From Liolophura sinensis (Eukaryota; Mollusca; Polyplacophora; Chitonida; Chitonidae), in NCBI RefSeq assembly GCF_032854445.1, contig NC_088304.1:2668001-2728000 (forward strand): 60,000 nucleotides of DNA, written 5' to 3'. The translations under genes were made by a program, and so were the position numbers. How positions within the stretch are numbered: position 1 is the stretch's first letter; every line of letters begins with the position of its first letter. Under the pieces are notes generated by a model, which was not told where the DNA came from, searched no databases, and saw nothing but the letters and a program-made list of their open reading frames with translations. Below are positions 43,400-53,000 of this stretch, one piece after another.

Positions 43400-46300
43400 C
43401 TGAAAAATAAGACACATGGTTTAAATCAAAATAGTAATGATCAGCAGTCAGTTAAATTCCAGGAGGTATCTATACCTGCACAATGAAAAGTCTTTTCCTA
43501 CACAACAGGGCATCTTTTCCCACACAATGGTGTATCTTTTCTCGCACTATGGAGCCCCTGATCTCACACAGAAGGGCATCTTTTCCCATACATTGCGCCA
43601 TCTCCTCCTGCACAACTCAGGACCAAGATGACTTGAACAATTGACTACACAGCTTTGGCCAAAATTTGTTTTAGGTCTGAGGGGTAATGAGGTGTCAAGG
43701 GTTCAAATCCAGCTATAGTTAGGCTGTGGCATAATGTCAAGGGACCGTCTAACGAAACAGTCGCAAATTGCAGATGGCGTAACTTCCATGACAACATACA
43801 GCAAAGAGATTCGTCACCGTGGTAAATGTGCTTAAGGCAGCGTTGCCAGAGCTTTGTAGAACGGGGCCCCAAGTTTGTTAGGAACTGGGATTTACTCTGT
43901 TTCCTTGATTCACAAACTTGAGTACTCATATGTAAAGTGAAATATTCTGGAATATGACATAAAATGCCCTAACACTCATAAATAAATAAATCATTAACTG
44001 AAGGAAATTGAGAGGATGTGCAAGGTACTCTACATGGATAGAACGAATTCGAGCATTTGTGGTATAAAAAAAGGTTGAACATTCTATGTGGACATCAGAT
44101 TTATATGATTCATATAGATTTTATTCATCTATTCAAGGGAGACTACTACGTTAATCTATGCGTGCACTAGTAACTATATTTGTCCTCAAAATTCAACCAA
44201 AAAAAACAAAGCAAACAATAAAATAATACTGTTGCTAAAACTTTCCAGCAGGATATCATCCTCCTTCCCAAGCAACCCTTGAAGCACCTTTTAGGGTCAA
44301 TAAATCATAGAATCAGGCCAAATGAGAAACTCAAGTCACGCACAAAGTTTTAGGTTGAACACAGCAGATCGTACAATATACATGTACCAAATTTACATAA
44401 CAGATACATGTAGCTAAATATTAAAGTCCCCATCAATATGACCTACTTAAGCATACATGCCTTACCACAGTATTCTCCCCTGAATAGATGAATATAACCT
44501 ACATGTATAACACAAATATTGCTCACCCTGAGAGACATCAAGCAATCCCTGACAATAGACCTGGGGTGATACTCAAACACCGCCTTCAACAGCCCCTGGA
44601 TACTGTAAAACCACACCTCCTGGCTATTGGCTATGTCCACTATACGATGACCTGGCGAGACAAGACACATTTATAGTGTTAAAATCATGATGAAATTGTC
44701 ATTCTGATAAACCGATGATATTGTGACAAAAAGTCCATGACCCCATGAGGTTGATAAAGGTTAACCCATGAGGCTAATGAAGGTTAACCTATGAAGCTGA
44801 TGAAGGTTAACACATGAGGTTGATGAAGGTTAACCCATGAGGCTGACGAAGGTTAACACATGAGGTTGATGAAGGTTAACCCACGAGGCTGATGAAGGTT
44901 AATCCATGAAGCTGATGAAGGTTAACCCATGAGGCTGACAAAGGTTAACATATGAGGCTGACAAAGGTTAACATATAAGGCTGACGAAGGCTAACCCAGA
45001 AGGCTGATGAAGGTAACCTCATGAGGCTGGCGAAGGTTAACCCATGAGCCGGATGAAGGTTAACATAAGGGTATTAAGGTTAACCCATGAGGATGACAAA
45101 GGCTAACATATAAGGCTGATGAAGATTAACCCATCAGACTGATGAAGTTTAACTCATGAAGCTGATGAAGGTGAACTCATGAGGCTGATGAAGATTAACT
45201 CATGAAGCAGATGAAGATTAACTCATGAGGCTGATGAAGGTTAATCCTTGAAGTCGATGAAGATTAACGCATACGTCTGATGAAGGTTAAACTCATGAGG
45301 CTGATGAAGGCTAAACCATAAGGCTGATGAAAATTAACCCATAAGGCTGATGAAGATTAACCTATGAGGCTGATGAAGGTTAACCCTTGAGCCTGATGAA
45401 AGTTAACCTATAAGTCTGATGAAGGTTAACTCATGAGGCTGACAAAAGTTAACCAATGAAGCTGATGGAAACTGCTGAGTTATAATTGTGATTAATTTTC
45501 ACTGTTTTGTTTTTTATTTCTTTATTTGATTGTAGTTTTATTTCACTTAAACGACAGTGGCCAGATTCATGGTGGGGAAAATCCACGAGAATCTGGCAGA
45601 TCTTCCCACGTATGGCCGGACAGGAATCCAACATAAGCTGTACTTGAACTCACAGCGACCTACTCTTTTGTCAGATGGATTTTATTTCAAGTAACACAAA
45701 ACTATGATACCTATGAGGCTGGCGTAGCTTTTCAAAGAGTCGGTCAGAGACTAGTCTAGCAAATCATGAAAGAGATAAAAATGTTATCACAAATACTCGG
45801 CATTCACATGTTCAACGCTTGAATGTTTATCTTCCTGGGATATTACAGGACACATGTGAAGGAACATGTGAACATTATGATTTTAAAACATGCAAAGAAA
45901 GTTATGCTAAGCAAATAAAATGTAAAACATTCACAATTTTTCAACATTTTTTATATCCATCAATGGTCAGAAGTTTTCAGAGGTGACATCAACGACGAAC
46001 TTGATGCGAATGCCGGACAAGGTTAGCGAAGTGGTTAGGCTTCTGGCCTGCCAATCACTACAACTCAGGTGCAGGTTAAAACCTGGTGTTGAACCCGGAA
46101 TTAGTAGATTTCCCATCCTCACTATTCTTGGGGCCTTGGTAAGCAGTAAACTTTGCTCATGTAGCCTTTTATGCAGTCCAATGCTCACTGAAGACTACTT
46201 GTCTTGCATCAATTTGCTGTACATACCCTAAATTACCACAAATTTCATCCATGACTAACTCATATTTCCTCATTCGGAGAGTTCTATTGATTTGAGAATT

Positions 46301-49300
46301 TAGGTGTTTTGAGGTTGACTTGGAACACAAAATGATATTCTGCTGGAAATTTGTAAGCTTCAGTACCAAAAATAATATTTCGTAACATTAATTTGCCTCT
46401 GAAAATGCACTTTTGTGGGTGAAATTTGAGATTGTTTAGTCTACATTTGTACGTCACATGTGGGTCAGGAGCTTGCAAAAGATCTATGGTTTACTATGGG
46501 AACTCCAATTCCTTTACCCATAGAACTTTACATGCTGAAACTTCAAGCCACAACAGCTTTTTCTTAATCGGTTCATGCACAAGGAAATATACCAATATTC
46601 TCATTCATACCTACCCAAGAGTTTCAGTTTTGTTGCCATGCCCTCTTTAGAATACCGACTGTGAATCCGTGGATAGTTTTTAGGTAGCTGGGCAATTCCT
46701 GCTAAAACATCTGATGCCAGAAACAGTGGAATAAGCTCCCCCTGACAAGAGAAATGTGACGAATATATTTATATACATGCATAATCATACTAACCAATAC
46801 TTAAGGAAAGTCTTATCAGTATTCTAAAAATTGTTGCTTGCACTTTTCTCTCTCTCTTGTTCTGCTCAAAACATACCTAGATGAAAAAGGAATAGGTGCA
46901 AACTATTTGTTCAATTAGCCAATGTCCTATAACCGCTGGGGCATAATATTTCGCTAAAACCACAGGCTTTTTCTCCGTCCAACATTGCTGATGGCAGGAA
47001 CAAAAGTTGGTACACACAATATACTGTACTCAAATGGGACACTCCTAACTGATCCCATCTTCTACCTTGCTAGTTTACTTCCACTGGGCTCAGCCAGCTT
47101 CAAGATCACCACAGGCAGGATTTCAGCACGCATGCTGATGACAAAGGCTACACATAGACATCATGCTGCTGTCTCACTGGAACACCATGCCACAGACAGC
47201 AGACACAAAGCCCCACTCAGTAAAATTATACTCACAATGGGCTGACCAGAACTTTGTCCACTCCTCTCATTTATGCTGAGCACCAAGTTAGGCCATACAA
47301 AAGATTAATGATGTTGAAGTCTTCTGACTGCATTTGGGTTTGATCCACTGACCTACTGTTTACGAGGCAGGTGCTCTGCCCACTACATCATTAAGCTGAG
47401 TTCATAAATAACCACATGTTACTGATCAAAGATACCAAAAAAAAAAATGGACACATGTTGCAAACTCCAACTTTACCATCATACAGAAGGAGAAAACAAC
47501 AAGGGAAATAACTCAGAAACTTATCTAAAAACAAAATACATAAATAATAGGTGCAGAGATATGGCTTATTTTTCCATTGTGATCAAGAAAGTAATACAGC
47601 CAGTATGCATCCACTGTCAGCTGAAAGCACATTTTATTACAATACTCTCTTTGTTACAACCTGTCAGCAAAGACAATCCAGGATAACTGCATTCATTCCA
47701 CTTATACCCTTGATAAAATACCATGATTTACTTCTCCTACAGATTCTGCAGTGGGATAGAAAAGAAACAGCTGAAACAGTTGGTCTTAAACCTAGCTGGT
47801 CAAACAGCTGAAGTGACTCAAGAAGCACAGGAGCTCTAGTCTAGATCACAGCACCCATGTAAATCACAGGAGCTCTTGTCTAGATTACCGGAGCTCTCAT
47901 CTAAACCACGGTTCTCATCTAGATTACAGAAGCTCTCCTGTATATATCCCAGGGGTTCTCATCTTGATGCACAGGAGCTGTCATCTAGATCACAGGAGCT
48001 CTCATCTAGATCACAAAAGCTCTCATCTAGATCACAAGAACTCTCATCTAGATTACAGGAACTCTCATTTAGATCACATGACCTCTCATTCTTACACCAA
48101 TTTGGTCTATCAAATGAGGAAGCAACATATTTTAAAAGCATCTGGCACTTCATACTTCTACTTCACTTTAGAATAAGCTTTCAAAACAAGTTATTCTTCA
48201 CCTTTGCATGGTGAGCTGTTCTATATGTTGGAATATTTAAATAAGGTTGTGACATATTTTTAGATGATGTCACTCGCCAAAGACTGACTTACCAATTGAG
48301 CTCAACTGGGTAGACATGGCATCACACAGCCAATAGCTCAAAACAGACCTTTTTGTATAGTTTAACTGACATTTTCTGAGTAAATATCCAATAAAGGTCA
48401 GTGCCAATGACTGCCAAAGGTGCATAAATGTCTCAGCTTGCTGACAGACCATGTATTAAGTGGATTTAGATATTACATGTAAGTATTGCATATGCAGCAA
48501 GCTTTGCCAGTGGGGTAGCTCAATGGATATATTGTGATAATCAGGTGCATACATGTACATCCTCCGCACTTTTGCCCAGTATTTCTTGGTTCCCAAACAG
48601 GAGTGCAAGTAGATGAGAGCTTGTCCTGATCCTACCTGAGTAAATCATGATATCATCTAAGCCTGGAAACCTGGCAATCTGCACTTGCTCTCATCACCCC
48701 ACCAGTGTACAATGATCAAGTATTCATGGTTTTAAGCTTAAGTGCAAATTGTCCTCATATTCTGATGACCTACATTACTCTTGAGGTTAGCTATAAGAAA
48801 ACTAAACAAGACTTCCGCTTTACCTCTAATCACAGATAGCTAGATAGAATCAGATGGCTAAATGATCTCTTTCCTTATTCGACATCTGACTTCTACATGG
48901 TAAACATAGCTGCATAGAGCTTGCTAGTCCGAGATTACGCTGAAATTAGGTTTGGCCACATTTTGTTTGACGAAAGTAGGTCCCAACCCAACATGTGCCC
49001 CAGCTAGTTACCTGCCCTTGTCAATTATGTTGAGCGTGCCAAAACCGCCATTCACTTTAAGTGTCACCATGGAATCTCACGCGGCCTAGGAAATGATAAA
49101 TCAATGTTGTGCTTGCGATAAATCGACAAGCAAAAATGTAAGGAACATAGATAGGCTAAGTCAGTAGACACATATTTGATACAGGATTTTTGTCTCAAAC
49201 GTCGTGACAAACGGTTTCAAATGGAGCGTGATCTCACATCCTTGGCCGCACGCAATTTTGACAAACCTAACGGTCAGAGCAATCTCGGACTAAGAGCTGT

Positions 49301-49479
49301 CTTACAAGACATAATTTAACTTGTGCATGTACCTGCGTGTGTGTTTCTGACATTAAGTCATCGATATGAGGAACACGAACATTTCCACTCTTTGTCAAAT
49401 ACAAATATCGTATCCTACGACAACCGAGATAAATGCCCGGCAGTTTAAGCGCCGATGGCGATGATCTCTCGAAACTCAT
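42434..49479 (-). CDS. Unidentified four-exon gene, 454 residues
   Basis: Four exons (49333-49479, 46615-46741, 44527-44651, 42434-43399) join with GT-AG introns and compatible phases to exactly 455 codons including the stop. The protein starts MSFERSSPSALKLPGIYLGC, continues through GELIPLFLASDVLAGIAQLP and VWFYSIQGLLKAVFEYHPRS, and ends VAHVLYSRLREGLI. I see no signal peptide, membrane segment or catalytic motif; it looks soluble and largely helical. I do not recognise the family. The gene is divergent from ZCCHC8 (212 bp between start codons) and convergent with DEPDC5. Alternative small exons in the introns cannot be excluded. Confidence 0.8.
43490..43620 (+). repeat. Degenerate short tandem repeat
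   Basis: Words such as 'gcatcttttcccacacaatg', 'tatcttttctcgcactatgg' and 'gcatcttttcccatacattg' recur at uneven spacing in the last intron of the - strand gene. Confidence 0.5.
43670..43990 (+). repeat. SINE-like copy with B box and SINE-type tail
   Basis: Begins near a B-box-like 'gggttcaaatccagctatag' and ends 'gtgaaatattctggaatatg' with a 'cataaataaataaat' tail, the same 3' end type as the SINE at 40431 but with a different body ('gaacggggccccaagtttgt'). Confidence 0.6.
44225..44330 (-). repeat. Fragment of dispersed repeat family D, inverted
   Basis: 'ttccagcaggatatcatcct', 'ccttcccaagcaacccttga' and 'agaatcagg' parallel 11370-11440 and, on the opposite strand, 46270-46350. Confidence 0.5.
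44527..44651 (-). CDS. Unidentified gene, exon 3
   Basis: The - strand acceptor is GTCTCGCCAG and the donor AGG|GTGAGC. It reads HRIVDIANSQEVWFYSIQGL and then LKAVFEYHPRSIVRDCLMSL with a final R. Phase 1 in, 0 out, which fits both neighbours. Confidence 0.85.
44738..45472 (+). repeat. 23-bp minisatellite
   Basis: About 32 copies of 'aggttaacccatgaggctga' followed by 'tga', with many substitutions and some indels. Intronic in the - strand gene. Confidence 0.93.
45515..45665 (-). repeat. tRNA-derived SINE copy, reverse orientation
   Basis: The tail 'tatttctttatttgattgta', then 'gacagtggccagattcatgg', 'gatcttcccacgtatggccg' and a reversed B box 'cttgaactcacagcgacc'. Confidence 0.75.
46010..46250 (+). 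repeat. Second tRNA-derived SINE-like repeat
   Basis: A-box-like 'ggttagcgaagtggttaggc' and B-box-like 'gcaggttaaaacctggtgtt' lie at tRNA-like spacing, followed by 'ggggccttggtaagcagtaa' and 'gaagactacttgtcttgc'. Part of the body resembles 21660-21750 ('ggggccttggtgacaaacag', 'gaagaccacttgtcctctgc'). Confidence 0.6.
46255..46445 (+). repeat. Dispersed repeat family D copy
   Basis: 'tcatatttcctcattcggag', 'agttctattgattt', 'aagcttcagtaccaaaaata' and 'cacttttgtgggtgaaattt' match 50770-50970 in the same order and 55330-55580 in reverse. Confidence 0.7.
46615..46741 (-). CDS. Unidentified gene, exon 2
   Basis: The - strand acceptor is TTCTCTTGTCAG and the donor TTGG|GTAGGT. It reads GELIPLFLASDVLAGIAQLP and then RYSKEGMATKLKLL. 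Phase 0 in, 1 out. Confidence 0.82.
47334..47397 (-). repeat. tRNA-like SINE head remnant
   Basis: On the - strand: 'agcttaatgatgtagtgggc', 'agagcacctgcctcgtaaac', 'agtaggtcagtggatcaaac', 'cc'. A-box and B-box regions and a CGT in anticodon position are visible, but there is no matching acceptor stem, so this is a retroposon remnant and not a working tRNA gene. Confidence 0.6.
47832..48092 (+). repeat. 21-bp minisatellite with two palindromes per unit
   Basis: About 12 copies of 'ctcatctagatcacaggagc' plus 't', the left ones degenerate. The best units carry GAGCTC and a TCTAGA, both 6-bp palindromes. Confidence 0.88.
49333..49479 (-). CDS. Unidentified gene, exon 1 with start codon
   Basis: ATG at 49479 and the donor ACGCAG|GTACAT. 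49 codons: MSFERSSPSALKLPGIYLGC, RRIRYLYLTKSGNVRVPHID, DLMSETHTQ. There is no in-frame upstream ATG close by (a GTG lies three codons before). The region is richer in CpG than its surroundings, as expected near a promoter. Confidence 0.8.
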
Positions 49480-49691
49480 TTCGAACACTGCACCCGTTCA
49501 AGAAATAATTCGTCTGCATTAACTTTTATTTACTGCTGTATGGTGAGATTTAGAAATTCATCAACCAATATTAAAAAAATATTTTTTTAAATATTTTTTT
49601 ATGAAAAGAAATTTTGTGTGAATAATATATTGTCTATAAATTTGGTGCAATCAGCATTCAGGTTTTCCGAGTTCCGCGGGAGTTGTTCAAA
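49480..49691. promoter_or_regulatory. Likely bidirectional promoter
   Basis: 212 bp between the divergent start codons of the unidentified gene and ZCCHC8. Both transcripts must start in or near here. CpG-containing flanks and a T/A-rich centre (49570-49610) are visible; no specific factor site is claimed. Confidence 0.6.
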
Positions 49692-50082
49692 ATGGCAACC
49701 GACATGTTCGGCGATTCTTCACTTTTTGAAGAATTTGAAAAAGACAGACTACCTGAAAGTTCCTACATCAAAAAAGAAAGCGAAGAACCAGAAAACGACA
49801 AGGACAAAAGCTTTGTGTTTAAAGCGGATGATTTTGAATCTGATTCTGACAGTTCTTCGGATTTTTCGGACAATGATGAACAACAACAACATAATAATGA
49901 AAGGAAGGAAAGCAATGTTGACTTTATATCAGAAGATGCAAGGATGGATTTCAATTCAACTGTTGAAGACACTACAGATGTGAATGGTACAGATAAAAAT
50001 TCCACCCTAACCGGTATTGCAGGAACATCAGGATCGTCCATCAAATGTGAAAACGAAAGTGTATCAAAGTTGAAGAAGGATT
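49692..50082 (+). CDS. ZCCHC8: ZCCHC8 exon 1, acidic N-terminus
   Basis: It encodes a Ser/Asp/Glu-rich disordered region after MATDMFGDSSLFEEFEKDRL. The end is uncertain: GATT|GTATCT at 50083 or CACAG|GTCTTT at 50134 both leave phase 1, which the 43-nt next exon needs. The first gives SKLKKDYEKCKRFTKLLDST across the junction, which looks like the coiled-coil stretch of the human protein. Confidence 0.85.
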
Positions 50083-53000
50083 GTATCTTTTATGAACGGG
50101 GTCATTATGAGCGGAGTTTAACCTCTTGCACAGGTCTTTGAATTGATTACATAGGCCTGGCCATGTTACAGCTGTTCTACATAGATAGTAGACATATCAG
50201 ATTGCTGGATCCGTTTGAATGATAATTAAGACCCTCTGACTGCTCTGAGTAGTTTAACCCGGGATGACTGCGCAATGCTCTTGTATATTTGTACTGATAC
50301 TTGCATAGTCATGGATCAGTCCCCTTCACCCCGGTAGAATGAATTGTAAAATTTTGTATAACAGTTGATTACTAACCTCCCACCGTCCCAGTGACTCCTT
50401 TACAATGTTTACTCTCCTGGCGCATCTGACTGTTAAAATCCTGAGATTTTAATCTCCCCAAAGGTAAATATCCATCCATATTTGTTCCAACCTTTCCACG
50501 CACTCATTTATGAAATGACCGCCATATAGGCATAGATATTGTATAGATATTGTATCCAGACAGCTAGCAGGATACAAAACGTCCGACTCATACTGGCCTC
50601 ATTTGTGGACATCGTGCAGGTAAAACCAACAGCATGTGCTATAGTTTAGTTCCCTCATGCGCAAATCTTAATGCGATGTGTATCATCTAAAGTCAAAGGG
50701 ACTAAAACCAGTCAGAGCGTGTACATCGTATCACAACAAAAGGACCATAAATAGCCGTAAATTTCGTCTATGACTCACATGCCCATTTTTCCTCATTCTC
50801 AGAGTTCTGTTGATTTTAGAAAGCTTTTGAGGTTTGCTTGGAACATGGGACAATATTGTGCTGGAAAATTATAACTTTCAGCACCAAAAATAAAATTTTC
50901 TGACATTTATTTGCCTTTAAAAATACACTTTTGTGGGTGAAATTTTAGGTCATTTAGGCTAACCAGCATAATTGAAAGCAAGTATAGTTTTGTATCCAGC
51001 GGCCTGACCACGCGTTCATGCCTTGTACATGGACTTTTTGTAAGTGAGAAGTGATTGGAGAGATTGGACTTAAATATATATGGATGGATATTTACCTTTG
51101 GATGATCGAAATCTCTAGATTTTAACAGTCAGGTGCCACTTAAACTCTAATCATTATAAAAGAGTCACTTGCCGGGCGTGGTAGGTTAGTAATCAACTGT
51201 TTTCCGAAATTTTACAATTTATCCTACCAGGATGAAGTTGACTGATCCAAGACTGTGCACGCATCAGTACAAGTGTAAAAGGGCTATGAGTAGTTTAATT
51301 TTAATAGGCCCAAAGCTGATTTGAAAGCTCAGACAATTTTAAAGGGACAGAAATTCAGATTTTTTGAGTTGTTTCAGCTAAATACAAAAATGAGATGTTA
51401 ACGCCCTAAGCTTACATTTTTCAAAATATGTTAATTACGAGAATTACAGGTGGAAGACCATAACTAGTGTAAACTGTCCGTCCAACTAAGTTAACATGCA
51501 CAGAGGCAGCACAGAGATTCCCAGAATGCAACATATGCTCATGGATCACACATGTAAACAATAGAAGATTTGAAAGCGAATTATTAGTCCATTGAACCAG
51601 ATACAATCTTCTTTTCTATCTACATATCTACATGGTTGCTTAGTACTGTGTCTTGGCATGTCTTGACATCTAAATATTTTGACTGGAGTCATTGGTTGAA
51701 GGGAAACCCCAGATTGAACTGAACATTTCATTGTCTTCTCAAAGTTAGACACATGTCTGCAGTATGCCTCCTTAAACCACACTAATCACATGAATCTGGC
51801 CATATCATTATGACATAGCTGTCAAGGGTCTAAAAGACCCGGCTAGGGCAGTATCTTCTTCTGAAGGGTAAATGGAACACGACCAAACTGACATACTTTC
51901 AAGCCTGTGCTATGAAATAGATAACTGCCATACATTCAAGCCTATACTATTAAATAAGTAAAGCCTAAAACCAAACATGGTAAATGGGCCTACACGTATA
52001 CATCTATTAGGCAAATTAATAATTGATGAATTTTTTAGTTAACCCCTAAACATACAGTAGCTGAAACAGTAAACAAAGAATTTGTCAAGTAAATCTGTGT
52101 TTTTGCATTTGATGCATTCCACCATTTTTTACATGTGCTTTAAAAGCTGTTTGTCTGTATAATCATGGAACAGTCTTACGCTCATAATTGTCTGTTCCAT
52201 CAGTGTCACACCCTCCTAAAACGGGCATGGATGAAAAATTTTTGTGGGAGGCAAATAAAGAAGAGAACTGATTAAGCTAAAAAGAACTTACGAAGAGGTA
52301 CCACGAAAATTAGCTCCGTGTGCAAAATAATATGTTCATTGTAAAAAGCTGATTTTTCATTGAATTGACCTCATTTACTCTTTACTCTGCGAAGTCCTTA
52401 AATATATCGAATAATGCTGGCAAACTACGCTATGTTACTATTGCAAAAAAAATGGTACTATTGAAGTTAAACTAAATTGCCCTAGTTTTAATTTTTAGGA
52501 CAGATATTAGTAGTGCTGAAGGTTGAATTACACTTTTCTCACAGGAAAGACGTGAATATGCTGTTTATTAAATGGACAGATGTCCCAAAAATTAGAAGAA
52601 TTATGGGTAAGCAAGTATGTACTTAAGAGCGTCTTAACCTTATGAAGGTATGATCAGTGTATTTTACAAGTATATCTTTATTTTGTACTGTACAGCTGGG
52701 CCATCCTCTTTGAGTTCTTTGTGGTAAAGAAATGAACAAAAGGGGAAAAAAAAATTTAAAAAATATTGAGTAGGGCCTTCTATTATGGAGGGTCAGTAGG
52801 GTTATACCCAACAGACACATTTTTTCATGATGGCTTTGCCAAAATCACAAAAATGTTTGGTTGGTGTTGTTACCTTAACTCACTTTTAGATGAAAAATGT
52901 AAGAGATTTACAAAGCTGCTGGACTCCACCAGGTAATAGCACATAATTCTGTTGTACACATACCCTACATGTAGTTTGTGCAACCATTATTTTGACACAT

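Larger units (their letters stand above)
46742..49332 (-). other. First intron of the - strand gene
   Basis: Holds a tRNA-like SINE head (47334-47397), the 21-bp array (47832-48092) and a possible tRNA-like fragment near 48513 ('ggggtagctcaatggatata'). No further exon was identified. Confidence 0.5.

Noticed and set aside
47334-47397. Functional tRNA gene (CGT anticodon)
   Set aside because: A- and B-box-like parts exist, but the acceptor stem does not pair; it is better explained as a SINE head.
49618-49983. 121-codon + strand frame overlapping ZCCHC8 exon 1
   Set aside because: Shadow of the acidic N-terminus of ZCCHC8 in another frame.
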